From DATDIC01 sp963777625 (GTDB taxonomy: Bacteria > Pseudomonadota > Alphaproteobacteria > Acetobacterales > Acetobacteraceae), in contig CAVZRO010000005.1 of NCBI GenBank assembly GCA_963777625.1, positions 62,001 through 126,000 on the forward strand: 64,000 nt of DNA, in the 5' to 3' direction. Each line of letters starts with the position of its first letter. Within the stretch, counting starts at the first letter, position 1. The position numbers were made by a program, and so were the translations under genes. Shown piece by piece: positions 17,046 through 26,248 of this stretch. Under the pieces are notes generated by a model, which was not told the origin of the DNA, did no database searches, and worked only from the letters and a program-made list of their open reading frames with translations.

Positions 17046-18188
17046 ATGCCCAGGGACGCCTCCCTGCCGCTGTTGCTGACACCCGGACCGGTAAGCGTCT
17101 CCCGTTCCACGAAAGAGGTGATGCTGAAGGATCGCGCCGTCGGCGGCGAGGAATTTGTCCGCGATCTTCGGTTCGCGCGCGACTACATGGTGCGGCTTGT
17201 GCACGGACAGGGCAGCTATACCGCGATCCCGCTTCCCGGCAGTGCCACCTATGCCAACGAAGCGGCGATTCTTACGCTTGTGCCGCAAGGCGGCAAATTG
17301 CTGATCCACACCAATGGCGTCTATGGCGACCGCCTGATCCAGATCTGCCGCCAGGACAGCGTGCCGCACGCGGTCATCCGCACGCCCCCGTTCACACCAC
17401 CCACCGCTGCCCAGTTCGAGCAGGCAATCCTCGCCGACCCGGCGATCACCCATGTCATGATGGTACACTGCGAAACCGGCACCGGCGTGCTCAATCCGAT
17501 CGGACAGGTTGCCGAAATCTGCCGCCGCCAGACCAAGGGGCTGCTGATCGACGCCGTCGCGTCGTTCGGTGCCATGGAGATCGACGCCCGGGTGCTGCAT
17601 TTCGACGCGGTCGTGGTTTCTTCCAACAAATGCATGCAGGGCGTGCCCGGCGTCGGCTGGGCGGTGGTGCAGAAACAGGCTCTCGAAGGCGCCAAGGGCA
17701 ACTGCCCGACCTTGAGCCTGGACCTGTGGGACCAGAACCAGCACATGGATCGGACCAATACGTTCCGCTTCACGCCACCCACCCAGGTGCTGGCAGCATT
17801 CGCACAGGCCTGTCGCGAGCATGAAACAGAAGGCGGCTCGGCGGCCCGGCTGGACCGTTATCAGCGCAACTGGCGCCGCCTGGTCAACGGCATGCGCCAG
17901 CAAGGTTTCACCACCGTCGTGCCGGACGCTTTCGCCTCGCCCATCGTCGCCACATTCCGCAACCCGGAACATCCCGCGTTCAGCTTCCAGAAGCTGTTCG
18001 AAGGCATGCAGCGTCGCGGCTTCATCATCCTTGCCGGACGCCTGGCGCTGGCAAACACGTTTCGTATCGGCTGCATGGGCGATGTAACAGAGCAGGACAT
18101 GGCGGCAGCGCTCGAAGCCATTGCCGAGACAATTCAGGAAATGGGCGTCACTGGTTTTGGACAGACGGAACTTGCCGCCGCAAACTGA
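17046..18188 (+). CDS. phnW: Class V aminotransferase, 2-aminoethylphosphonate:pyruvate transaminase-like
   Basis: A 380-residue PLP enzyme with the fold-type I blocks of PhnW. These are LLTPGPVSVSRSTKEVML at the N-terminus, PGSATYANEAAI, MMVHCETGTGVLNPIGQV, the PLP-anchoring Asp in LLIDAVASFGAMEID and the Schiff-base lysine in VVSSNKCMQGVPG (about residue 198). FRFTPPTQVLAAFAQA and FRIGCMGDV follow. Length and motif order match 2-aminoethylphosphonate transaminase, but alanine- or serine-glyoxylate transaminases are close relatives. No other phosphonate gene (phnX, phnA) is nearby, so the substrate is uncertain. It starts four bases after the DUF5996 stop. Confidence 0.72.
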   Translation: MPRDASLPLLLTPGPVSVSRSTKEVMLKDRAVGGEEFVRDLRFARDYMVRLVHGQGSYTAIPLPGSATYANEAAILTLVPQGGKLLIHTNGVYGDRLIQICRQDSVPHAVIRTPPFTPPTAAQFEQAILADPAITHVMMVHCETGTGVLNPIGQVAEICRRQTKGLLIDAVASFGAMEIDARVLHFDAVVVSSNKCMQGVPGVGWAVVQKQALEGAKGNCPTLSLDLWDQNQHMDRTNTFRFTPPTQVLAAFAQACREHETEGGSAARLDRYQRNWRRLVNGMRQQGFTTVVPDAFASPIVATFRNPEHPAFSFQKLFEGMQRRGFIILAGRLALANTFRIGCMGDVTEQDMAAALEAIAETIQEMGVTGFGQTELAAAN

Positions 18189-18258
18189 ACCCAGTAAAAA
18201 CGGCAATGCTTCGGCCGGCTGAAGCCAAACGATAACACCAAACATACGGGGTGATGGG

Positions 18259-19836
18259 ATGCCGAGAATTGGCATGTTGCTGGCGGGCCTTATCCTGCTC
18301 GGTATCGGTTCGGCGAACGCTGCCACCCACGGCGGCACGCTCATCTTCGGCGCCTCGGCGGATGTCATCTTCCTTGATCCGGTGTTCGAGCAGCAGAACC
18401 CCGACATCTGGTTCGCGATGAACGTATACGACACCCTGCTGCAACCATCGGACGATGGAAAAACCGTCGGCCCCGGCCTGGCATCCGCCTATGAGATGTC
18501 GCCGGACGGCCTGACCCTGACCCTCACGCTGCGTCCGGGAGTGAAGTTCGCCGATGGCTCGCCACTGACGCCGAACGACGTCCAGTTCTCGCTCAAGCGC
18601 GCGCAGAACAAGGACTACAGTTCGTTCACCGCGCTGATCGAGTTGATCGGAAGCATCGACATCGCCGGCCCGGACAAGGTGATCCTTCACCTCAAGCATC
18701 CCGACCCGTCGATCTTCCAGGCGCTCGCCACCTTCAACACCGGCATACTGCCGGAAAAGCTGCTGAACGCCGCGCCTGGCAAAACCGACCGCGAAAAAGC
18801 CAGGGCGTTCGCCGAGAAACCGCTCGGCACCGGCCCCTTCATGGTAAGCAACTGGACCCCCGGCACCGAGCTCACCATGGTCCGCAACCCGTATTACTGG
18901 CAGCATGCGGCGGACGGGTCGCCGCTGCCCTACCTTGATCGGATCCGCATCGTCATCATCCCCGACGACGCCACCCGCATTCTCAAGCTGAAAGCCGGTG
19001 AGATCGATGCCGCGGAGTTCGTCCCCTACTCCCGCATCGCGGAGCTGAAGGCCGACCCGAACCTGAACATGGTGCTGTCACCGGCGGCGCAGATTTTCTT
19101 TGTCGCCATGAACAACCGGCCCAAGCTCGCCGACGGCACACCAAACCCATTGTCGGACAAGCGGGTGCGCCAGGCACTCAATTACGCCGTCAACAAGGAC
19201 GCCATCGTTCAGGTCATGACCTACGGAGCAGGCAAGCCGCAGGTCTCTCCGATCTCCACGGCAACACCGCTCTCCGACACGTCGGCTAAGGTGCCCTATC
19301 CCTACGATCCGGCGAAAGCCAAGGCGCTGCTGGCCGACGCCGGGTACGCCAAGGGCCTCGACCTCGGCATCTACACGGTTGCCGGCAATGCCGACCAGGC
19401 GGCGGAGATGGCAGCCATCCAGCAGATGTGGAACCAGGTCGGCGTCAAGCTGAAGATCCAGCAAATGGATTCCGCCACCCGCATCGCCAAGTTTCATGCC
19501 AACGAATATCAGATGCGCACCGCTCTGTGGACCGCCGACATCAACGACCCGAGCGAGGCAATCGAATTCCTCACCTATGGCCCGATGGTGCAATCCAACT
19601 ACAGCGGCTTCGATAGTCCCGAACTCGACGCGGACTTCGTGAAAAGCCAGGCGGAGATGGATGTAGAAAAGCGGCGCGCCTTGGTGAAGAGCATTCAGGA
19701 CATCTATATCGAAGCAGCGCCCATGGTCTTTCTGGTGGAGGCGCCCTATCCGGTCGCCCTGAACAAGAAGGTCAAGGGCTTCGTCCAAAGCCCCCTCGGC
19801 AACTACTTCTTCTCCGGTGTCCATATCGAACCGTAA
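18259..19836 (+). CDS. dppA: Peptide ABC transporter binding protein (DppA/OppA type)
   Basis: A 525-residue family-5 solute-binding protein. It has a signal peptide (MLLAGLILLGIGSANAA), then GGTLIFGASADVIFLDPVFE. Typical blocks are LTLTLRPGVKFADGSPLTPNDV, PLGTGPFMVSNWTPGTELTMVRNPYYW and VRQALNYAVNKDAIVQV. The C-terminus carries IQDIYIEAAPMVFLVEAPYPVALNKKVKGF. It is first in a five-gene dppABCDF-type operon. Periplasmic capture of di- or oligopeptides, or related amine-bearing ligands, is inferred from the family. Confidence 0.9.
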   Translation: MPRIGMLLAGLILLGIGSANAATHGGTLIFGASADVIFLDPVFEQQNPDIWFAMNVYDTLLQPSDDGKTVGPGLASAYEMSPDGLTLTLTLRPGVKFADGSPLTPNDVQFSLKRAQNKDYSSFTALIELIGSIDIAGPDKVILHLKHPDPSIFQALATFNTGILPEKLLNAAPGKTDREKARAFAEKPLGTGPFMVSNWTPGTELTMVRNPYYWQHAADGSPLPYLDRIRIVIIPDDATRILKLKAGEIDAAEFVPYSRIAELKADPNLNMVLSPAAQIFFVAMNNRPKLADGTPNPLSDKRVRQALNYAVNKDAIVQVMTYGAGKPQVSPISTATPLSDTSAKVPYPYDPAKAKALLADAGYAKGLDLGIYTVAGNADQAAEMAAIQQMWNQVGVKLKIQQMDSATRIAKFHANEYQMRTALWTADINDPSEAIEFLTYGPMVQSNYSGFDSPELDADFVKSQAEMDVEKRRALVKSIQDIYIEAAPMVFLVEAPYPVALNKKVKGFVQSPLGNYFFSGVHIEP

Positions 19837-19848
19837 GCCGCCCCGGCC

Positions 19849-20790
19849 ATGAGCTCGGCTTCCTACGTCGCCGGGCGACTTGCGCAGATGATACCCACCT
19901 TGCTGCTCGTGGTGGTGCTCATCTTCTTTCTCGTCCACCTCCTGCCCGGCGACCCCGCCGTCGCCCTGATGGGCGAGCGTGCCACCCCGGATTCGATCGA
20001 GCGGATGCGCCGAGTCATGGGACTTGACCGCCCGCTGCTGGCGCAATTCTGGATCTATCTCCGGCATATCGTATCCGGAGATTTCGGGCAGTCGCTTCTT
20101 CTGCGCATCCCGGTCAGCCGTCTGATCCTCCAGCGCCTGCCGGTCACGCTCATGCTGATCGCCATGTCGTCCCTGCTGGCGATTCTCATTTCCGTGCCGT
20201 TGGCGCTCATCGCCGCGCTGCGGCAGGGCGGCCTGCTCGACCTTATCCTGCGCGCGATCTTTCAGGTCGGCCTCTCGATGCCGGTCTTTTATGTCGGCCT
20301 GGTGCTGCTGATCGTGTTATCCGCCGGGCTGCGCTGGTTCCCGGTCGGCGGGTTCGGGGAGAACTTCCTGGAGGACCTGTATCACCTGATATTACCGGCC
20401 CTCACGCTTGCCTTCAGCCTTTCGGCAATCCTGATGCGCAACCTTCGCGCGTCGCTGATCGAGGTGCTGAACGCCGAGTACGTGACATTCGCCACCGCCA
20501 AAGGCCTGCGCCGAAGGCTCATCCTGACACGCCACGTGCTTCGCAATGCAGCCATCTCCACCGTTACCCTGTTCGGGCTGCACATCGGCTCCGCGGTCGG
20601 CGGCGCGGTGATCACCGAGACGGTGTTCGGCATTCCAGGCGTCGGCCGCTTGATGGTCGATAGCATCTTCGGCCGCGATTATCAGGTGGTCCAGGGCCTG
20701 ACCCTCACCATAGCCATCCTGGTTTCCCTCATATTCCTGGCCGTTGATCTCGTTCAGGCCTGGCTCGATCCACGCATTTCCCGTGGGTGA
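19849..20790 (+). CDS. dppB: Peptide ABC transporter permease (DppB type)
   Basis: A 313-residue permease with six membrane segments. The first reads IPTLLLVVVLIFFLVHLLPGDPA. GLDRPLLAQFWIYLRHIVSGDFGQS and the EAA-type loop VTFATAKGLRRRLILTRHVLRN are standard for DppB. It ends TLTIAILVSLIFLAVDLVQ. It starts 12 bases after dppA and overlaps the GTG start of dppC by eight bases. Confidence 0.92.
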   Translation: MSSASYVAGRLAQMIPTLLLVVVLIFFLVHLLPGDPAVALMGERATPDSIERMRRVMGLDRPLLAQFWIYLRHIVSGDFGQSLLLRIPVSRLILQRLPVTLMLIAMSSLLAILISVPLALIAALRQGGLLDLILRAIFQVGLSMPVFYVGLVLLIVLSAGLRWFPVGGFGENFLEDLYHLILPALTLAFSLSAILMRNLRASLIEVLNAEYVTFATAKGLRRRLILTRHVLRNAAISTVTLFGLHIGSAVGGAVITETVFGIPGVGRLMVDSIFGRDYQVVQGLTLTIAILVSLIFLAVDLVQAWLDPRISRG

Positions 20791-21648
20791 CCTGCTCTAT
20801 CGGACGGAGGCCGCTGCGCCACCGCGCGCCCGGCGCTTTCGCCGGATCCGACGCTTCGCCGGCCCCACCATCGGCATGGGGCTGCTGCTGATTTTCCTGG
20901 TCAGCGCAGTGGCGCCCGGCGCCATTGCCCCATACGACCCGACCAACATCGATTACCTCGCGCTGTTGAAGCCGCCGACCTGGGCGCATCCGTTCGGCAC
21001 CGACAATCTCGGCCGCGACATACTCTCGCGCGTGATCTGGGCCGCCTCGGTCGATCTGCAGATCGCAATCTTCTCGACGCTGTTCCCCGTCCTGTTCGGC
21101 ACCTTCATCGGTGCCCTGATCGGCTATTACGGCGGCATCGCGGACATGCTGTTCGGCCGCCTGGTCGATTTCGTCGTCACCTTGCCGTTCCTTGTTCTGG
21201 TGATCGCCATCGTCGCCGTGCTCGGCCCTGGACTGACCAACATCTATATCGCCGTCAGTGTCGTCGGCTGGGTGTTCTATGCGCGCTTGATCCGCGGCGA
21301 GATGATGGTGCAGAAGCGCCGCGATTACGCCGCTGCCGGCCGCGTGATGGGATTCAGCACCTTCCGCATCATCTTCCGCCACCTGCTGCCGAACGCGATC
21401 ACCCCGATCCTGGTCTATTGGATGACCGACATGTCGCTCGCCATCCTGCTCGGGTCGAGCCTCGGCTATCTCGGCCTGGGCGCTCAGCCGCCCACCGCGG
21501 AATGGGGCGTGCATGATCGCGGACGGCAAGAACTTCATGACCACGGCCTGGTGGATGTCGATCTTCCCGGGTATCGCCATCGTTATGGCAGGTACCGGGT
21601 TCAGCCTGCTCGGCGACGGCCTCGCCGAATGGCTGCAGCGCGAAATGA
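20783..21648 (+). pseudogene. dppC: Peptide ABC transporter permease (DppC type), two apparent +1 insertions
   Basis: From the GTG at 20783 the frame gives a normal DppC: HPFGTDNLGRDILSRVIWA, IGYYGGIADMLFGRLVDF, the EAA loop DYAAAGRVMGFSTFRIIFRH and LGYLGLGAQPPTAEWG. At about 21510 the sequence continues one frame over as MIADGKNFMTTAWWMSIFPG and GFSLLGDGLAEWLQR. A second extra base near 21640 would bring the stop TGA at 21646-21648 into frame and create the usual ATGA overlap with dppD. Subtracting two bases gives exactly 287 residues. Without the second correction dppC and dppD would be fused in frame. Confidence 0.78.
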
Positions 21649-22639
21649 CCGCTGGCCCGCTGTTGAGCGTGCGCGGCCTGCGCGTGACCTTTCCGGGCAC
21701 CGCCGGCGAGCTCGTGGCGGTGGACGGCGTCGATCTCGACGTACGGCGCGGCGAAGTGCTCGGGCTGGTCGGCGAATCCGGCTCCGGCAAAAGCGTCACG
21801 CTTCGCGCCATCCTGCGCCTCGTCAATGCCGCCCGGCCGCGTGTCCGGTGAGATTCTGCTGGAACGGCGCCGACCTCGCCGCCATGACCGCATCGGAACT
21901 TCGCGCGGTACGCGGGCGGCGAAATCGCCATGGTCTTCCAGGAGCCGATGAGCGGCGCTCAATCCGGTGCTCACGGTCGGGCTGCAGATCACGGAAAGCC
22001 TGGCCGACCCATTTCGGCCTGCGCGGCCGTGCCGCCCGCCAACGCGCCGCGGAACTGCTGGGAACTGGTCGGCATCCCCGATGCACGCGCACCGATTGGA
22101 CGCCTACCCGCACGAATTTTCCGGCGGCATGCGCCAGCGCGCGATGCTCGGCAATCGCGCTCGCCGCCGGGCCGAAGCTGCTGCTCGCGGACGAACCGAC
22201 CACCGCCCTCGACGTAACCATACAGGATCAGATCCTGAAGCTGATGCTGCGGCTGCGACGCGAGCTTGATATGAGCGTCGTCCTGGTGACGCACGATTTC
22301 TCGGTCGTGGCGCAGACCTGTGATCGGGTCGCCGTGCTGTATGCCGGCCGGATGATGGAGATCGGTAGCATCGCCGACTTGTTCCGCCGACCGGCACATG
22401 CCTACACGAGTGGCCTGATCGGCTCGGTGCCGACCGGCCATGGTGCCCGCCGGCCGCTTACATCCATTCCAGGCGTGCCGCCGATCTTATCCGACCTGCC
22501 GGATGGTTGCTGCTTCGCCCCACGCTGCGACCTCGCAACCGACATCTGTCTGGCGGGGAGGCCGGCGCTCATCGAGGTTGCGCCCGATCATCGCTCCGCC
22601 TGCCGTCACGCGGATCGCGTTCGGGCCGTGCTGAAATGA
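21645..22639 (+). pseudogene. dppD: Peptide ABC transporter ATPase (DppD type), eight apparent +1 insertions
   Basis: Walker A is intact in the first frame (GLVGESGSGKSVTLRAI). Conserved segments then appear in rotating frames: VSGEIL, NGADLAAMTASELRAV, GGEIAMVFQEPMS, NPVLTVGLQITESL, HFGLRGRAARQRAAELL, ELVGIPDA, RLDAYPHEFSGGMRQRAML and IALAAGPKLLLADEPTTALD. The last frame runs to the oligopeptide-transporter C-terminus with its Cys-rich CCFAPRCDLATDIC. Each junction between about 21835 and 22150 is solved by removing one base. The corrected length is 328 residues, equal to normal DppD. Substitutions are few, so sequence error is favoured over gene decay. Confidence 0.78.
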
Positions 22640-23631
22640 CCCCGGCCGGCAATACGACGCTGCTTGAAGTTCATGACCTGCACAAGAGCTTTCCGCGGCG
22701 TCGAAGCCTGGGCCGCCTGCTCGCCGGACTTCCGGCGGAACGCGTGCACGCGCTGAACGGCATCAATCTGCTTGTCGAGCGCGGCGAAACCCTGGCGATC
22801 GTCGGCGAGTCCGGCTGCGGCAAATCGACGCTCGCGCGCTGCCTGGTCCGATTGCATGAAGCCGATCGCGGCAGCATCCGTTACGCGGGAATCGACGTGC
22901 GGGCGCTGAAAGGCGGCGGCCTGAGCGCGTACAACCGGCGCATGCAGATGGTGTTCCAGGACCCTTACGGATCGCTGAACCCGCGCAAGACAGTGGCGGG
23001 ACAGATCGGCGAGCCGATCCGCGTCCATAAGATCCGCCCCCGCGGTGAGATCGCGGCACGCGTCAAAGAGCTGCTGAATCTCGTCCGCCTGCCGGTCGAG
23101 GTGGCTGGGCGCTACCCGCACGCGTTCAGCGGCGGCCAGCGGCAACGGGTCGGTATCGCCCGCGCGCTGGCGCTGGAACCGGAATGCCTGATCGCCGACG
23201 AGATCGTCTCCGCGCTCGACGTCTCGATCCAGGCGCAGATCATCAATCTGTTGCTGGAACTGCAGCAGCGGCTGCATCTGACCATCGTGTTCGTCTCGCA
23301 CGACCTGCGCATGGTGCGCCATGTCGCGCATCGCGTCGCGGTCATGTATCTCGGGCGGGTGGTCGAACTCGGCCCGACGGAGCGCGTCTTCGGCAACCCG
23401 CTTCATCCGTACACGCAAGCCCTGATCGCCGCCGCGCCGAGCCTGGATTTCGAGCACCGAAACGACACCGAAGCAGTCGCCGGCGAACCCCCCAGCTCGC
23501 TGTCGGTGCACACCGGATGTGCGTTCCAACCGCGCTGCAAATACGCCATCGAGCTGTGCCGCCGCCAGGTGCCGCCGGAGGTCGTTACCTCGGACGGTCA
23601 GATGGCGGCGTGCCATCTGGTTGGCGGCTAA
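22636..23631 (+). CDS. dppF: Peptide ABC transporter ATPase (DppF type)
   Basis: A 331-residue ATPase with Walker A VGESGCGKSTLARCLV (about residue 55), Q-loop MVFQDPYGSLNPRKTV, signature FSGGQRQRVGIARALAL and Walker B CLIADEIVSALDVS. The switch motif is FVSHDLRMVRHVAHRVAVMY. The C-terminal oligopeptide/dipeptide extension has a Cys-rich cluster (CAFQPRCKYAIELC). The ATG overlaps the dppD stop (ATGA). The Walker B Glu is in DE followed by I rather than P, a small departure from the common DEP. It completes the dppABCDF set. Confidence 0.92.
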   Translation: MTPAGNTTLLEVHDLHKSFPRRRSLGRLLAGLPAERVHALNGINLLVERGETLAIVGESGCGKSTLARCLVRLHEADRGSIRYAGIDVRALKGGGLSAYNRRMQMVFQDPYGSLNPRKTVAGQIGEPIRVHKIRPRGEIAARVKELLNLVRLPVEVAGRYPHAFSGGQRQRVGIARALALEPECLIADEIVSALDVSIQAQIINLLLELQQRLHLTIVFVSHDLRMVRHVAHRVAVMYLGRVVELGPTERVFGNPLHPYTQALIAAAPSLDFEHRNDTEAVAGEPPSSLSVHTGCAFQPRCKYAIELCRRQVPPEVVTSDGQMAACHLVGG

Positions 23632-23655
23632 CGCGCTGCAAAGCCGCAAATGCCA

Positions 23656-24324
23656 CTACCCGCCTGCCGGCACCGGCTTGTTGGCCCACGGATAGATACG
23701 GTAGCCGACATACGCGTCCAATCCGGATAGATCGTCGGCGAACTGCTGCTTCAGCCGCGCCACGATCTCGGCCGCGTTGCCCGGACGTTGGTTCCATTCC
23801 GCAAGCATGACACAGCGCGGCCGCTTCGAAGGACCGGCCAGCGGATGATCCGAACTGCGCGCGCCGAACCGCAGCCGCGTGGCACCGGCAGCCGACAGCC
23901 GAGGCCACTCGCTGCCCTCGATCCACGCAATCAGCTTGGCTTCCGCCGCCGCCGACGCATCGAACCGGATCATCGAGACCCAGTCCGCATCCAGCATCTC
24001 CATCGCCGCACCCACCGGCGAACCATCGACCCGCCTCTGGGTATAGATCGATGCGGTGTGGTCGGTCCGTTTCTGGAGGATGCCGTCGTGCGGGTCGTTC
24101 TTGCGCACGTTCTGGTACGCATCGGTCCAGAATATCTCCGGGCTCGCAAGCTCGTAGATGTCGCACAGGTTCATGCCCCCTTCGACCGCGCGATAGCACG
24201 AGCAGTTCTGGAATCCGGATTTGAACAGATCGACCGCATGCCGGAACGCAAACCATTCCGTGAATTCATCGATATGGGCCGGCGGCATCTCCAGTTCGAC
24301 GATGTAAAGCGTTGTCCCGGTCAT
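23656..24324 (-). CDS. Hypothetical protein, probable double dimeric alpha/beta-barrel
   Basis: A 222-residue soluble protein I do not recognise by name. The N-terminal half (LYIVELEMPPAHIDEFTEWF, then AVDLFKSGFQNCSCYRAVEGG and CDIYELASPEIFWT) resembles dimeric alpha/beta-barrel (EthD/ABM-type) proteins. The C-terminal half (PRCVMLAEWNQRPGNAAEIV) looks like a second such domain. The Cys pair in NCSCYR is notable. It is the last gene of the minus-strand TRAP operon, about 100 bases beyond dctM, and converges with dppF. Start 24324 is chosen; in-frame ATGs at 24336 and 24357 remain possible. Confidence 0.6.
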   Translation of the reverse strand: MTGTTLYIVELEMPPAHIDEFTEWFAFRHAVDLFKSGFQNCSCYRAVEGGMNLCDIYELASPEIFWTDAYQNVRKNDPHDGILQKRTDHTASIYTQRRVDGSPVGAAMEMLDADWVSMIRFDASAAAEAKLIAWIEGSEWPRLSAAGATRLRFGARSSDHPLAGPSKRPRCVMLAEWNQRPGNAAEIVARLKQQFADDLSGLDAYVGYRIYPWANKPVPAGG

Positions 24325-24429
24325 GTCTGCGCCCATGCTCCTGTGACAGGCGGGCAATTAAGACCAACGGTCGCGAATCGGCAAGATCGGCGGCGACTCC
24401 CGCAATCTCACCGGACCGCTGTCTTCGCT

Positions 24430-25713
24430 TCATTCGGTGAAAAGTATTGAGGGCAACCAGGTTGACAGCATCGGCACGAACATGAACAACAGCAGCGCCA
24501 GAAGCAGCGCCGGATAGAACAGCAAGCTCGCCCGCACCACCGCCTCAAGCCGCAGGTTCGTAATCGCGCAGACGGTGAACAGACCCAGACCCACCGGCGG
24601 GTGGATGATCCCTAGCAGCAGTGCGAACGTCAGCACCACGCCGAACTGCAACGGATCGATGCCGAAGCTCGCCACCAGCGGCCCGAACAGCGGCACGCCG
24701 ATCAGCATTGCCGGCACCGTCTCCAGGAAACAGCCCAGCACCAGAAGCGCCAGCGTGACCAGCGCCAACACCACCCATTTGTCGTGCGTCAGCGCGGTGA
24801 TCCCGTGCGCCAGATGCGTGGCCACCTGGTCGGAGGTCAGCACGAACCCCATGACGGTGCCGATGCCGGTCAGGTACATCACCAGCGCGGTCATCCGCGC
24901 CGTCTCCACGAACGCAAGGCGCAGCCGCTCCAGCGACACCTCGCGGAACAGCAACCCGAGCATGATCGTGTAGCAGACCGCGACGATGCTCGCCTCGGTC
25001 GGCGTCGTCAGGCCGGAGATCATGCTTCTGAGTATCACCACCGGCGTCAGCAGCGCCGGCAACCCGGCCAAAGCGAGACGCAGCGTGCGGCGCGGCGGGC
25101 TGCGTTCGTACGGCGGGTAAACCTCGAACCCCAACCGGTGCAACAGCACATTATTGGCGATCAGGATGAACGCCAGCAGCAGCCCGGGGATGATGCCCGC
25201 CGCGAACATATGCGCCACCGACACGTTCATCAGCACCGCGTAGATGATGAACATGATGGAAGGCGGCAGGATCGGCGCCAGCAGCGAACTGGAAACCATC
25301 AGCGCGGCACTGAACTCCGCGCGGTAACCCGCTCGGCGCATCGCATGGATCACCATGTTCCCAAGCCCGGCCAGATCCGCCAGCGCGGAGCCCGAGATGC
25401 CGCCGAACACCATGCTGGCAACGATGCTGGCATGCGCCAGTCCGCCACGCAGGAAACCCAGGGCAGCGTCGATGAAGTCGAAAATCCGACGCGTCATCTC
25501 CAACCGGTTCATCAGGTTGCCGGTCAGGATGAAGAACGGGATCGCCAGCAGCGGCACCGACCGCACGTCCTGCGTCAGGTAGCGCGCGAACGTCGCCAGC
25601 GGCAGCCCCGAAAGCTCCAGGCCGAGCAGCGCCGCCAGCCCCATGCTGGCACTCACCGGCACGCCTGCCAGCATCAGCACCAGGAATCCCAGGATCATCA
25701 GCGCCGACGGCAT
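24430..25713 (-). CDS. dctM: TRAP transporter large permease (DctM type)
   Basis: A 427-residue, very hydrophobic protein of the ion-transporter superfamily. Blocks are LAIPFFILTGNLMNRLEMTRRI, ASMVFGGISGSALADLAGLGN, SSLLAPILPPSIMFIIYAVL and FGVVLTFALLLGIIHPPVGLG. It forms the Na+-coupled channel of a TRAP importer with the small permease encoded four bases upstream. Substrate specificity comes from the binding protein two genes upstream. Confidence 0.93.
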   Translation of the reverse strand: MPSALMILGFLVLMLAGVPVSASMGLAALLGLELSGLPLATFARYLTQDVRSVPLLAIPFFILTGNLMNRLEMTRRIFDFIDAALGFLRGGLAHASIVASMVFGGISGSALADLAGLGNMVIHAMRRAGYRAEFSAALMVSSSLLAPILPPSIMFIIYAVLMNVSVAHMFAAGIIPGLLLAFILIANNVLLHRLGFEVYPPYERSPPRRTLRLALAGLPALLTPVVILRSMISGLTTPTEASIVAVCYTIMLGLLFREVSLERLRLAFVETARMTALVMYLTGIGTVMGFVLTSDQVATHLAHGITALTHDKWVVLALVTLALLVLGCFLETVPAMLIGVPLFGPLVASFGIDPLQFGVVLTFALLLGIIHPPVGLGLFTVCAITNLRLEAVVRASLLFYPALLLALLLFMFVPMLSTWLPSILFTE

Positions 25714-25717
25714 GCGC

Positions 25718-26248
25718 TCAGTGCCGCAGCCCGCCGCCCGGAGCCGGCATCTCGCCCCGTAGCTGCAGCACCAGATGAATCAGGCTGGTGATGGCGATAT
25801 CCGCCGCTCCGGCAATCACCGGGACATAGAAGATCGCCTCCGAGATGTTCAGTACCGGCGTGCTGAACATGCTGACGAACCCCAGCGTATTGATCGCCAG
25901 CCACACCACGGCGGCCTGGAAACCGACCACCGCCAGCCGCGACATGATCCCCAGCCCGCGCTGCCAGCCACGCGGCAGCATCGCGACGATGAACTCCACG
26001 CGGATATCACTGTTCGTCTTGGCGATCAGCGCGAAGGAAAAGAAGTAGATCACCATCGCGGCGATCACCGAGACTTCCTGGGTCCATTCAAGGTCGACAC
26101 CCAGCACGGCGCGGCAGGTGATATTGGTCGCGTTGATCGCCACCATCAGCGCCAGCACGACGATCGAAACCGCCTGCACGACAACGCCGGAGGCACGCAG
26201 ATACGCCTCCGCACCAACGCGCCACAGCGTCGCCGGCCGGGCGCTCAG
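25718..26248 (-). CDS. dctQ: TRAP transporter small permease (DctQ type), start codon uncertain
   Basis: About 176 residues with four membrane segments (VVVQAVSIVVLALMVAINAT and others). The DctQ motif TQEVSVIAAMVIYFFSFALIAK is followed by DIRVEFIV. No ATG is available near the expected beginning. A CTG at 26248 overlaps the dctP stop as CTGA, mimicking the usual ATGA coupling, and is proposed as the start. In-frame alternatives are GTG codons farther in, which would cut into the first helix. Upstream ATG codons lie deep inside dctP. Confidence 0.8.
   Translation of the reverse strand: MSARPATLWRVGAEAYLRASGVVVQAVSIVVLALMVAINATNITCRAVLGVDLEWTQEVSVIAAMVIYFFSFALIAKTNSDIRVEFIVAMLPRGWQRGLGIMSRLAVVGFQAAVVWLAINTLGFVSMFSTPVLNISEAIFYVPVIAGAADIAITSLIHLVLQLRGEMPAPGGGLRH

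Noticed and set aside
20744..22639. A single 631-residue permease-ATPase fusion protein.
   Set aside because: The middle part (about residues 258-475) is out-of-frame translation produced by about ten inserted bases, so two separate genes are more consistent.
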